From the NCBI GenBank assembly GCA_029978705.1, contig JAPOIY010000026.1:1-35623 (forward strand): a DNA stretch of 35,623 nucleotides, read 5' to 3'. The stretch comes from Actinomycetota bacterium (GTDB lineage: Bacteria; Actinomycetota; Actinomycetes; S36-B12; GCA-2699445). The position numbers and the translations under genes are program-made. The notes under the pieces were generated by a model, which saw only the letters and a list, made by a program, of their open reading frames with translations, had not been told where the DNA came from and searched no databases. Position 1 is the stretch's first letter, and each line of letters begins with the position of its first letter. Positions 16,408 to 23,724 of this stretch are shown piece by piece.

Positions 16408-17187
16408 ATGATCGAACGAATCGCCAAGCTGCTGAACAAGGCTGAGAACGCCGGCACCCCGCAGGAGGCCCACGTCTACTTCGAGAAGGCGCAGGCCCTG
16501 GCCACCACCCATTCCATCTCGCTGGCCCGCGCCCGCCTGACGACCTCGACCACCACGCGGCCCGCCACCCCGATCAACCGCACGATCACCATCGGGGCAC
16601 CGCGCCGCCACGCCAACCGCCACCTCGTACGCCTGTTCGCCACGGTGGGCGCGGTGAACGGGTTGACCGTCGACGTGGCCCACAACTCCACCTACGTGAT
16701 CGCGTACGGGTTCCCGGACGACATCGACAGTGCTGAACTGATCTGGGGCCGCATCGCCACGCAAATGGTCCGTTTCGGCGAGGAGTTCCTCGCCACGGAC
16801 GCCTGGCGTGGCGACACCCGGATCGTGCTCCGACGGCGACGGTACGTGGCCGCCGAGATGACGCGGCAGACCGCCCGATCGAGTTACTACGGGGCCTTCA
16901 TCGACACGATCCACCTGCGCCTGGTGGCCGCGCATGAACGAGCCGTCGCCGAGGAGCAGACCTCCCACCCGGGTACCGCCACCGCCGTGGCTCTGCGGGA
17001 CCGCGACCAGGCGGTTGCCGAGCACTACCGCACCACCTCCAGCGCGCGGGGATCGTGGCACGGGGGACGCTCCTCGGTACACGCCCGCCCCGGGTCCGCC
17101 ACCCGGGCGGGACGGCGGGACGCCCACCGAGTGGCGCTCGGCGGGGGCCCAGAGGTGACCGGACCCCCAGCTTCGCTGCCGCGATGA
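16408..17187 (+). CDS. DUF2786 domain protein
   Basis: A 259-residue protein. The first 40 residues (MIERIAKLLNKAENAGTPQE, then AHVYFEKAQALATTHSI) match DUF2786, a short helical domain of unknown function found in actinobacteria and some phages. The middle has an alpha/beta region with WGRIATQM and TDAWRGDTRIVLRRRRYVAAEM segments. The C-terminal 60 residues are Gly/Arg/Ser-rich, basic and probably disordered, so nucleic-acid binding is a reasonable but untested guess. No signal peptide. It overlaps the following metallohydrolase in an ATGA and heads a compact three-gene operon. Confidence 0.85.
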   Translation: MIERIAKLLNKAENAGTPQEAHVYFEKAQALATTHSISLARARLTTSTTTRPATPINRTITIGAPRRHANRHLVRLFATVGAVNGLTVDVAHNSTYVIAYGFPDDIDSAELIWGRIATQMVRFGEEFLATDAWRGDTRIVLRRRRYVAAEMTRQTARSSYYGAFIDTIHLRLVAAHERAVAEEQTSHPGTATAVALRDRDQAVAEHYRTTSSARGSWHGGRSSVHARPGSATRAGRRDAHRVALGGGPEVTGPPASLPR

Positions 17188-17711
17188 GGGACGCCGACCG
17201 GTCGGCGGTCTACGCCGCCGAGGACTTGCTCACGGCGCTCCTGGACCGGGGGGGCACGGTGGACTTCCACGGCTCTCTGCTCGAGGTGCCGCGACAACGG
17301 CACTTCGCGGCGCTGTCCGACGTCGGGGACTATCTGACGGCGATCCGCTCGCAACCGTGGGGCTGCGGCCACACCCCCGCGCCGCGCCTGCGGGTGCGGC
17401 GCGGAACCACCCGGGCCCATTGGAGCGCCCCGGTAGAGATCGCGCTGCCCGACACGGACTGGGCCATGAGCGAGATGGTAGTGCTGCATGAGTACGCCCA
17501 CCACGTCACGTGGCACGACACCGGCCGCGCTGACCATGCGGGCGGGTTCCGTGACACGATGTCGGCCCTGGTCGGCGCGGCGCTGTCGCCGGCCGCAGCC
17601 CTGGTGCTGACCGCCGCCTATCACGGTGCCGGGGCGACTCAAGAATCCGCGCCCCATGCCGATGCCAGAAGTGCGGCGGGATGCGAAGGAGGCGGGAACC
17701 ATGACCAGTGA
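17184..17711 (+). CDS. HExxH putative metallohydrolase (TIGR04338-like)
   Basis: A 175-residue protein with a zincin-type motif: His102, Glu103 and His106 in VLHEYAHH, followed by His118 in DHAGGF, a plausible third zinc ligand. The EIALPDTDWAMSEMVVLHEYAHH region resembles the TIGR04338 family of actinobacterial putative metallohydrolases, whose substrate is unknown. There is no signal peptide, so it is probably cytoplasmic. The C-terminal 30 residues are low-complexity. ATG 17184 overlaps the DUF2786 stop, and the 3' end overlaps the 50-residue gene by 11 bases: tight coupling that suggests the three products act together. A longer frame starting at 17055 lies inside the DUF2786 gene and is not favoured. 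Confidence 0.82.
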   Translation: MRDADRSAVYAAEDLLTALLDRGGTVDFHGSLLEVPRQRHFAALSDVGDYLTAIRSQPWGCGHTPAPRLRVRRGTTRAHWSAPVEIALPDTDWAMSEMVVLHEYAHHVTWHDTGRADHAGGFRDTMSALVGAALSPAAALVLTAAYHGAGATQESAPHADARSAAGCEGGGNHDQ

Positions 17712-17853
17712 ACATCTGACCAACGAGGCTCTTGCTGCCGCGCCGCAGTACCAGTTGGACGAGTGGCGGTACAACGCCGATCCGCTGATGCGGCGTCGGG
17801 CCCGGGCAGAGTCCTATCGCCGGCTCCGGGTGCTGCTGGCCGGCGCTGCCTGA
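17701..17853 (+). CDS. 50-residue basic helical protein
   Basis: A small protein starting MTSEHLTNEALAAAP, with an Arg-rich C-terminal half (MRRRARAESYRRLRVLL). AAGGAGG at 17686-17692 lies 8 bases before ATG 17701, one of the best ribosome sites in the window, so it is likely translated even though short. It starts inside the metallohydrolase gene (11-base overlap). No family is recognised. A regulatory or adaptor partner of the two upstream products is an inference from linkage only. Its stop is 7 bases from the stop of the convergent SNase-LTD gene. Confidence 0.65.
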   Translation: MTSEHLTNEALAAAPQYQLDEWRYNADPLMRRRARAESYRRLRVLLAGAA

Positions 17854-17860
17854 CGGACTT

Positions 17861-19393
17861 TCAGCAGGTGCGGTCGCCCCACGCGACACAGGCCAGGCGG
17901 ATCCCGTTGTGGGTCCGGATCTTGGCGGTGCCCCCCGTGACATCCGGGTTGAACAGGAACGGTTCGCCCACACCGAGGTAGTGCCGCAGTCCGGCGCTCT
18001 CGCCGGCTCCCGTGAAGATAAGGACGCGCTCCCCCGGCGCGAGGACGGTGCCGAGGGGGAACTCGTACACCTGGTCGCGCACCATCGCGACCGTGTAGGA
18101 GAGGTCGACGGTGCCGTCGGAGACGTTGGTGAAGGCCACCCGCTCACCCAGAAGTTCCGTGGGGCTGGGAGACGCCTGGTCGTCCACCGCCGCTCCCGAC
18201 ACGGAACCGCTGGCCGACGCGCTGGCACTCGACGAGACGGTGGGGCTACCCGATGCGGTGGGAGTGGGAGACGCGGACCCGCTGGCCGAGACACTGGGAG
18301 TGGGGGATACCCCCGGTGACCGGGTGGGGGATGTCGATCGGGAGGAACTCGGGGTCGGGGTGGCCGACTCGGGCCGCTGCCGGCGCGAGACGGTGCCCTG
18401 CAGGGCCCCCTGCGCGGGGTTGGTGCAGGCAACGCGACAGGGGTACATGCTCCAGGCGCGGATGTCGCCGTCTCGGTCGAAGAGGTACGCGCCGCCGCCC
18501 TGGTAGCGCGACTGCCCCGGGACGAAGAACCGGATGCGGTGCCCTTCCCAGAAGTAGGTGTTGGCGTTCTGAGCGCCGCTGCCCAGCCGCACGATCACCT
18601 CACCCTGCGCCGGGATGGCCGCCCCGGGAGGGAAGTAGAAACTGTCGTGCGCGCCTCCCCGCAGGCGCCACTTGCCGATCGGGACCGGCACCGGTCCGAG
18701 GTTGCGGATCCGCACGAACTTGCCGCTCAGGTTGTCCCAGTCGCGCCCCGAGGCGTCGTAGTTGACCTGGAGTTCCAGCGGCGCCTCCTGCACGGGGCCG
18801 GGACGGCAGTAGGTGCCGCTGAACAGGCCCTTGCGCGCGAGGGCCACTTCCTGGGCCCGCTGCGCGTACAACTCCTGTCGCGTCGTCTCCCGGCCGATCC
18901 CGTAGGGCAGCACCAGTCCGGAGTTCAGCATCGCGAGTTGGATATCGCGCCCGGACGTGCTGAAGGCATTCCGTTGCAGCCGGAAGATGCCCTTCTTGTT
19001 GGTGCGCGCTGAGTTGTGTTTGGAGACGATCACGACCTTGTTGCCGAGCGTGCGGCTCAGCAGGTCCCGGGCGGCGTGCGCCCCGCACTCGTTGTCCTCC
19101 ATGGACTGGATGCCGGCGTTGCGGATGATCACGCGGCGCTTACTGCCCGACAGTCGGCCGGAGAACGTGTCCCCGTCGATGATCTCGATCTTGCTCACCA
19201 CGTCCCGGGTCTCCCGGTCCGCCCGCGAGGCCCAGACCCGGCCCGGGCCCGCCCCCGGCACCAACTGGTCGTCGTCCGCGGGGGTCGCACCGGCGGTAGG
19301 AAGGCCGACCAGGGCCAGGAGAGTCGCAGGAGCCAGCACCGCGACCCACATCGGTCCGCCCCACACCCGCACGACCTGCCCCTTCTCGATCAT
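17861..19393 (-). CDS. secreted SNase-like protein with two lamin-tail domains (paralogue A)
   Basis: A 510-residue protein. An N-terminal hydrophobic segment (about 13-34, ending PTAGA) is a signal peptide. Residues about 65-195 resemble a staphylococcal-nuclease domain: KIEIIDGDTF gives Asp75, and the next block IIRNAGIQSME gives Arg91 and Glu99, but the calcium-binding Asp40 of SNase is Gln96 here. Residues about 205-325 form a first lamin-tail-like domain ending DIRAWSMYPC with a second Cys. A Ser/Thr/Pro-rich linker (about 340-412) follows, then a second lamin-tail-like domain ending KIRTH...CVAWGDRTC. Paralogue B at 23725-24975 has the same order and the same endings. I chose ATG 19393 for the signal peptide; GTG 19486 would add 31 untypical residues. 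Role: extracellular surface protein, activity uncertain. Confidence 0.83.
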   Translation of the reverse strand: MIEKGQVVRVWGGPMWVAVLAPATLLALVGLPTAGATPADDDQLVPGAGPGRVWASRADRETRDVVSKIEIIDGDTFSGRLSGSKRRVIIRNAGIQSMEDNECGAHAARDLLSRTLGNKVVIVSKHNSARTNKKGIFRLQRNAFSTSGRDIQLAMLNSGLVLPYGIGRETTRQELYAQRAQEVALARKGLFSGTYCRPGPVQEAPLELQVNYDASGRDWDNLSGKFVRIRNLGPVPVPIGKWRLRGGAHDSFYFPPGAAIPAQGEVIVRLGSGAQNANTYFWEGHRIRFFVPGQSRYQGGGAYLFDRDGDIRAWSMYPCRVACTNPAQGALQGTVSRRQRPESATPTPSSSRSTSPTRSPGVSPTPSVSASGSASPTPTASGSPTVSSSASASASGSVSGAAVDDQASPSPTELLGERVAFTNVSDGTVDLSYTVAMVRDQVYEFPLGTVLAPGERVLIFTGAGESAGLRHYLGVGEPFLFNPDVTGGTAKIRTHNGIRLACVAWGDRTC

Positions 19394-19396
19394 CTT

Positions 19397-19410
19397 CCGC
19401 CCGCGGGCGG
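19397..19410. promoter_or_regulatory. 14-bp perfect palindrome just upstream of the paralogue A start
   Basis: CCGCCCGCGGGCGG is its own reverse complement and ends 3 bases before the proposed ATG (19393) on the minus strand, where a ribosome site would be expected. It could be an operator or an RNA hairpin hiding the start. It could also be chance in such GC-rich sequence. The remaining intergenic bases to 19564 also hold TTATC-C-GATAA at about 19497-19507; no gene is seen. Confidence 0.35.
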
Positions 19411-19564
19411 CTCCTACTGTTGTAACCCAGAGCCCCCCGAATCGGCTCATCCGCGGGCGGCGATGGCCCGTTTCGTCCGGCTGCACCCGCGTGCTTTATC
19501 CGATAACCGGGCGAGAGTCGCCCCGTAGCCGCATCTCCACGAACTGGGTCGTGGTCACGTCCCG

Positions 19565-20425
19565 TCAGCTGGCGCGCGATGTCGCGCAGGACTCGGAGCC
19601 GTCGGCGCGCACGGCGGTCGCGCGCGCGTTGGCGCCAGCGGATCCGACGTTGACGACCAGGGCGCCACTGCGGCCGCGGGTCCGACCCGCGCCCTGCTTG
19701 AGCACCTTCTGGCCGCGCTTCACGCTGTAGCGCCACTTCTGTCCGCGGCTGCGGGAGTCCACCGTCAGAGTCGTGCGGCCCCGCGCGGACGTGGCCAGGA
19801 CCAGTGACGAGGCGCCGGTGCAATGGCCTTCGTGGATGGTCCGACCGGACGGCGAAGTCGTGCCGGTGTCGTACGAGTCGTCATCGCCCTCGGCGTCGTC
19901 GTCGTAGGTTCCGTGCTCGCCGTCGTCATCGGAGTCGGTCTGGTCGTCGTCATCGGCGACCCCGTCGTGACGCCCCCCACGCGGGTGTTCCGAGTCATCG
20001 CCGCGGTGCGGCCCGTCGGAGTCGTCGTGATCGTCGCCGGGCACCACGCCGACCGTCGAGTCGCAGACCTCGCCGGCACTGGTGGCCTGCGCGGAGAACA
20101 CGTCGGTGGCAAGTCCGGCGCCCTGCGCCTCCACCTCGAAGCGGCCCCGCGCACTCGCCGTCGCCGTGCCGTTCGCCAGCTCGCCCGTGGGGCCCGTCAC
20201 CGTGTAGTCCCAGACGCCACCGGCCGTCGCATCGTCGACCGTGAACTCGACGGCGACCGCATCCGCAGCCGTGGGTTGCACCTCCAGGTGCCACCGCGCC
20301 GAGACCGAACAGGTGCCGCGGGTCTCGACATCGGCGCCGCCGTCATCGGCCCACCCGGCGGCGGGGACCATCGGGAGGGCCAACGCCACGGCGCTGGTGC
20401 CCACGAGCAGGGGGCGACGGATCAT
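19565..20425 (-). CDS. secreted two-domain protein with Asp-rich linker
   Basis: A 286-residue exported protein of no recognised family. Signal peptide: MIRRPLLVGTSAVALALPMVPAAGWA. Domain 1 (about 37-120) and domain 2 (about 203-284) appear to be copies. Both start with Cys and a hydrophobic strand (CSVSARWHLEV and CTGASSLVLAT), share a VD...G..W.YSV-like core (GGVWDYTV and GQKWRYSV) and a GR turn, and end G-E-V/S-C. Domain 1 is acidic, domain 2 strongly basic. Between them about 75 residues are dominated by Asp, with Gly, Ser, Thr and His (DDDDQTDSDDDGEHG and similar), a possible calcium-binding or disordered spacer. GGAGG lies 5 bases before ATG 20425. It sits between the two SNase-LTD paralogues and is divergent from tesB. 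Confidence 0.8.
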   Translation of the reverse strand: MIRRPLLVGTSAVALALPMVPAAGWADDGGADVETRGTCSVSARWHLEVQPTAADAVAVEFTVDDATAGGVWDYTVTGPTGELANGTATASARGRFEVEAQGAGLATDVFSAQATSAGEVCDSTVGVVPGDDHDDSDGPHRGDDSEHPRGGRHDGVADDDDQTDSDDDGEHGTYDDDAEGDDDSYDTGTTSPSGRTIHEGHCTGASSLVLATSARGRTTLTVDSRSRGQKWRYSVKRGQKVLKQGAGRTRGRSGALVVNVGSAGANARATAVRADGSESCATSRAS

Positions 20426-20537
20426 GCTGACCTCCGGGTGACGGGCGGATGTTCTCGCGCGGTGCCACGGTACGCCGGAGGAACGTCAAGGCAACGGCAA
20501 GGCCTGCGCAAGTCCGGCTCTGTCCCGCTCCCCGTGG

Positions 20538-20550
20538 CATCCTGATGCCC
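20538..20550 (+). promoter_or_regulatory. leaderless-type -10 for the thioesterase
   Basis: CATCCT (20538-20543) lies 7 bases before GTG 20551. An in-frame ATG at 20545 is only one base from the hexamer, which favours the GTG. Confidence 0.4.
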
Positions 20551-21396
20551 GTGAGCGACGCCGCCACCCCCGAGGACTTCCTGCGCCATCTGGTCGTGGA
20601 GTCAACCGGCGAGGACCGGTTCTCCGCCAGGTGCGCGCCCGCGTGGCCCGGTCGTGCCTTCGGCGGCCAACTGGCGGCCCACAGCCTGCAGGCCGCCGCG
20701 ACGACGGTGCCCGACACGATGCGCCCCTGGTCGTTGCACATCGTGTTCCACGCGCCGGTGCGCTCCCTCGAGCCCGTCGGCTACGAGGTCAGTCGGGTGA
20801 AGGATGGCCGGAGCGTCAGCACGCGGCAGGTGCGCGTCGTCCAGGACGACAAGTTGCGGGCCACCGCGTTGATGGTGTTCGGGGCGCCCGGAGATGGGCC
20901 CCAACACCAGTTCCATCGCCCCCCGACCACGGCCCCCGAGGATCTGCAGCCCGAGGAGTGGGTCCTCGACCCGACCATCGTGCCCGCCGACGCCGACTTC
21001 GCCGCCCTCGGCTACCCGGCCCACCCACTCTTCGAGGTACGTGTCGTACCCGAGACAGCGTCCGGTGCACGGCACGCGTGGATTCGGGTCCGGCCCACGA
21101 TCCCCCACGATGAACTCACCTCGGCCTCCACCCTGTGCGCGATGGCCGACCTGAACCTGGGGACCACCGCACTCGCCCCCCACGGCGGCCGGGCGCAGGC
21201 GACCGACCTCCAACTGGGCGCCATCGAACTGGCCCTGTGGTTCACGAGCCGAGCGGACGTGAACAACTGGACCCTGTTCGCGCAGGACACCCCCTTCGGG
21301 GGCGACGGGCACGCCTTGGCCTACGGCATCTTCTACAACTCCGACGGCAACGTGTCCGCGGTCACGTTGCAGAACTCGCTCATGCGGCGGTCCTGA
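20551..21396 (+). CDS. acyl-CoA thioesterase II (TesB-like, double hotdog)
   Basis: A 281-residue TesB-type thioesterase that hydrolyses acyl-CoA to free acid and CoA in the cytosol. Both hotdog halves are visible: FLRHLVVESTGEDRFSA, the WPGRAFGGQLAAHSLQAA helix, PWSLHIVFHAPVRSLEPVGYEV, SVSTRQVRVVQDDKLRATALMVF, then the C-terminal LCAMADLNLGT helix, AIELALWFTSRADVNNWTLFAQDTP and VSAVTLQNSLMR. In E. coli TesB the catalytic triad is Asp204, Thr228 and Gln278. Here the first falls at Glu (AIEL instead of SLDH) and the Gln is present (LQN). Activity is therefore likely but with a conservative change. The start is GTG 20551 or ATG 20545, two codons apart. It converges on the GyrI-like gene with 4 bases between stops. 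Confidence 0.88.
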   Translation: MSDAATPEDFLRHLVVESTGEDRFSARCAPAWPGRAFGGQLAAHSLQAAATTVPDTMRPWSLHIVFHAPVRSLEPVGYEVSRVKDGRSVSTRQVRVVQDDKLRATALMVFGAPGDGPQHQFHRPPTTAPEDLQPEEWVLDPTIVPADADFAALGYPAHPLFEVRVVPETASGARHAWIRVRPTIPHDELTSASTLCAMADLNLGTTALAPHGGRAQATDLQLGAIELALWFTSRADVNNWTLFAQDTPFGGDGHALAYGIFYNSDGNVSAVTLQNSLMRRS

Positions 21397-21400
21397 GCGC

Positions 21401-21859
21401 TCACGCCAACGGCAGGACCACCTGCGTGCGCCATCGGTCCGGGTCGGGTTCGGCGCTGGGGTCGGTCAGGTAGATCTCCCAGCACTGGTCGCCCCGGCGG
21501 GCCCTTCCCTGTGCCTGCGCCCACTGCTCCAGGGACTGCCAGGTCTGGCCCAGAGACTCGTAGGGACCGACATGGGTCCCGACGACAGCATCGCCTCCCG
21601 GCAGAGAGGCCGCCTGGATGTCCCCGTGGGTCGCGAACCCGGTTACGGGGAAGCCCGCCTCGACGTCGGCGGAGTCGGTGACGGGTCCCCAGTAGCGGGC
21701 GAACGGGGGCCCGGCGGGGCGCAGCCCCTGAGCCTGGATGGCCTGCAGCACGTCGCGGTAGGTCCCGTCGAAGAACTGGGCGAGGTCGGCGAGGGGAACG
21801 CGGGCGCGGCGGGTGGCTACGGCCTGGTCGGACAGGGTCTGGATCACGAAGTCGGTCAC
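21401..21859 (-). CDS. GyrI-like / AraC effector-binding domain protein
   Basis: A 152-residue stand-alone small-molecule-binding domain of the GyrI/SOUL-like effector-binding superfamily. Family features: VIQTLSDQAVATRRARVPLADLAQFF at the N-terminus, the RPAGPPFARYWGP turn, VEAGFPVTG, LPGGDAVVGTHVGPYESLGQTWQSLEQWA (the conserved G-P-Y helix entry) and WEIYLTDPS. No DNA-binding domain is attached. Such proteins bind hydrophobic or cationic ligands, as in BmrR-type sensors. It lies 41 bases after the MFS gene on the same strand, so it may serve the TetR-MFS efflux unit, but it has its own promoter candidate. Confidence 0.85.
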   Translation of the reverse strand: MTDFVIQTLSDQAVATRRARVPLADLAQFFDGTYRDVLQAIQAQGLRPAGPPFARYWGPVTDSADVEAGFPVTGFATHGDIQAASLPGGDAVVGTHVGPYESLGQTWQSLEQWAQAQGRARRGDQCWEIYLTDPSAEPDPDRWRTQVVLPLA

Positions 21860-21871
21860 TCCTCCAGTGTG
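21860..21871 (-). promoter_or_regulatory. leaderless-type -10 for the GyrI-like gene
   Basis: On the minus strand CACACT (21871-21866) lies 6 bases before GTG 21859. The GGAGGA directly abutting the start is too close to serve as a normal ribosome site. Confidence 0.4.
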
Positions 21872-21899
21872 TGCGCCGACCCCCGCACCGTCTACGGGG

Positions 21900-23129
21900 T
21901 CACGGTGAGTCCATCTGCCGGAGCGAACGGACGAACACCGCACTGAGGGACAGCGCGAAGACTCCGCACGCCATGATGAGGAAGGCCGACGTGACACCGA
22001 GGGCGGTGATCAACGGGCCGATGAGGAAATATGTGAGCGGGCCTCCGAGCTGGTCGGTGGCCACCATCAGACCCACGACCCGGCCGCGCATCTCGTTGGG
22101 TGCGCGTTCCTGCATCTCGGTGTTCACCAGGGGGCCGATCGGCCCGTAGGCGACACCGGCGAGCAGGCACAGCCCCAAGAAGATGGGGAACGGCGGCACG
22201 AGAGCCATCCCGACAACAGCCGCACCGCTGACCGTCATCGAGGACACGTACAGCGCGCGCCGCGGCAGCCGCTGCCCGAAAGCCACGAAAGCGAGGGTGC
22301 CGACCACCGCCCCCACCCCCAGCACCACGACCGTGACCCCCAGGAGGTCCGGCCGGCCGATGTCCTGGAAGTAGGTCGGCAGGACGATGCCCTCGATGGG
22401 CAGCCAGAACCCCACCACCACGGCACCGAGGAGGGCGATGGCCCGCAGGACCGGTTCCCGCCACACGAAACGCACCCCGGCCACCGTCTGCGGCCAGGCC
22501 TGGCGCACGTCGGGCCTCGTGGCGGGACGGCCCGACCCCGGGACCGTCACCAACGCCATCGCGACGATGCCGAGGACGAAGAGCCCCGCGGGCAGCCAGA
22601 GCGTGCGTTCCCCTCCGATTTCCGCGAGGGCGAACCCCCCGACTCCGGCGCCCACCAGGGTCGCGGCACTCCACACGGCCTCGTGGATCCCGTTGGCGCG
22701 CTGCAGCGGCATCTGCGCCGCCCCGGCCGCCTCCGGCAGCATGGCCTCGCGGGCGGTGATCCCAGCCGGGTCCACCACGGCCCCCAGCACCGACAGCAGC
22801 ACGAGCAGTGGGAAGGACAGGCCCACCAGCATGCCCAGGACGGGCACCAGGGCCACGGCGACCAGGGAGATCGCGTCCGCGCCGATGGCCACACGGCGCC
22901 GTCCGAACATGTCGACACCGACTCCCGAGAACACCAGCGACACCAGCAGAGGGAGCGCGGTGATCGCCGACATCACGCCGGCGGCCGTGGGACTGCCGGT
23001 CAGTTCCAGAGCGAGCCACGGGAACGCGACCATCACCACACCGTTGCCCATGCCCGAGGTCAGCGCGGAAACCTCGAGCGCGACGAACGGCAGGAGGCGG
23101 CGGGGGGCAGCTCCGGTCACCCGAGTCAT
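21900..23129 (-). CDS. MFS transporter, drug-efflux type
   Basis: A 409-residue integral membrane protein with about 12 hydrophobic segments. The loop between helices 2 and 3 carries VDMFGRRRVAIGADA, the usual MFS motif A position, and the second half has AFGQRLPRRALYVSS at the equivalent place. The NTEMQERAPNEMRGRVVGLM segment is typical of MFS_3-like actinobacterial exporters. Substrate unknown; export of a drug or metabolite is likely because the gene is coupled to a TetR repressor by an ATGA overlap at 23126-23129. It has no start site of its own apart from a G-rich stretch, consistent with translational coupling. Confidence 0.92.
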   Translation of the reverse strand: MTRVTGAAPRRLLPFVALEVSALTSGMGNGVVMVAFPWLALELTGSPTAAGVMSAITALPLLVSLVFSGVGVDMFGRRRVAIGADAISLVAVALVPVLGMLVGLSFPLLVLLSVLGAVVDPAGITAREAMLPEAAGAAQMPLQRANGIHEAVWSAATLVGAGVGGFALAEIGGERTLWLPAGLFVLGIVAMALVTVPGSGRPATRPDVRQAWPQTVAGVRFVWREPVLRAIALLGAVVVGFWLPIEGIVLPTYFQDIGRPDLLGVTVVVLGVGAVVGTLAFVAFGQRLPRRALYVSSMTVSGAAVVGMALVPPFPIFLGLCLLAGVAYGPIGPLVNTEMQERAPNEMRGRVVGLMVATDQLGGPLTYFLIGPLITALGVTSAFLIMACGVFALSLSAVFVRSLRQMDSP

Positions 23130-23671
23130 CCCCCGCAGAGACGATCGATCGCCTCACGCAGCATGCGCCGTTGACGGCTGGGCGCCATGCCGCTGGCCAT
23201 CGCCTGCAGCGCAATGCCGTCGGTGGCGGCAGTCAGCAGGGCGGCCGTATGCCGAGCGTCGGCGGCGCCCTGCCCGGTCGTGGTCCGGACACCGGCCGCC
23301 ACGGCTGCCTGCCATTCCGCGTAGTACTGCTGGAAACGCACCGCGTGCCGGGCGTCGCGCGCGGCCGCCTCAGCGAAGGCCAGCCACACCGCACACTCGA
23401 TGCGACTGTCTGCGGTCAGGGGCAGCGCGCTGCTCAGCTCCGCCTCCACGGGATCGGCGGAGCGCGCTTCCTCGGCGCGTTCCCGCATGGCTTCAGCAAC
23501 GGTCTCCATCGTTATCGCGAGAAGCTCATCGCGGTTGTTGAAGTGGTAGGTGACGATCCCCAGACTTGCCCCGGTACGGGCGGCAACCTCCCGGAGAGAG
23601 GCTCCGTCGAGGCCCAGTTCGGCTATCGCGGCCGCCGCCGCCCAGGCAATGCTCTCCTGCTTCGCCGGCAC
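23126..23671 (-). CDS. TetR-family transcriptional regulator
   Basis: A 181-residue regulator with an N-terminal TetR helix-turn-helix (about residues 5-50): AAAAAIAELGLDGASLREVA, then ARTGASLGIVTYHFNNRDELL. The C-terminal ligand domain has the length and helix pattern of the BetI-like subgroup. It probably represses itself and the MFS gene that follows in an ATGA overlap. GTG 23671 has CATACT 7 bases upstream and no ribosome site, so an operator overlapping that hexamer would shut off a leaderless message. No clear palindromic operator is visible in the 53 bases upstream. Confidence 0.92.
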   Translation of the reverse strand: MPAKQESIAWAAAAAIAELGLDGASLREVAARTGASLGIVTYHFNNRDELLAITMETVAEAMRERAEEARSADPVEAELSSALPLTADSRIECAVWLAFAEAAARDARHAVRFQQYYAEWQAAVAAGVRTTTGQGAADARHTAALLTAATDGIALQAMASGMAPSRQRRMLREAIDRLCGG

Positions 23672-23684
23672 GCCCGGCAGTATG
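23672..23684 (-). promoter_or_regulatory. leaderless-type -10 for the TetR-MFS operon
   Basis: On the minus strand CATACT (23684-23679) lies 7 bases before GTG 23671. Confidence 0.5.
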
Positions 23685-23724
23685 GCACGGCGCCGCGTCC
23701 CCGTCGCGCCTTACCGGCGGGAGG

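Noticed and set aside
18150-18370. Repetitive stretch resembling a minisatellite
   Set aside because: It is explained by the Ser/Thr/Pro-rich linker of SNase-LTD paralogue A; units are irregular.
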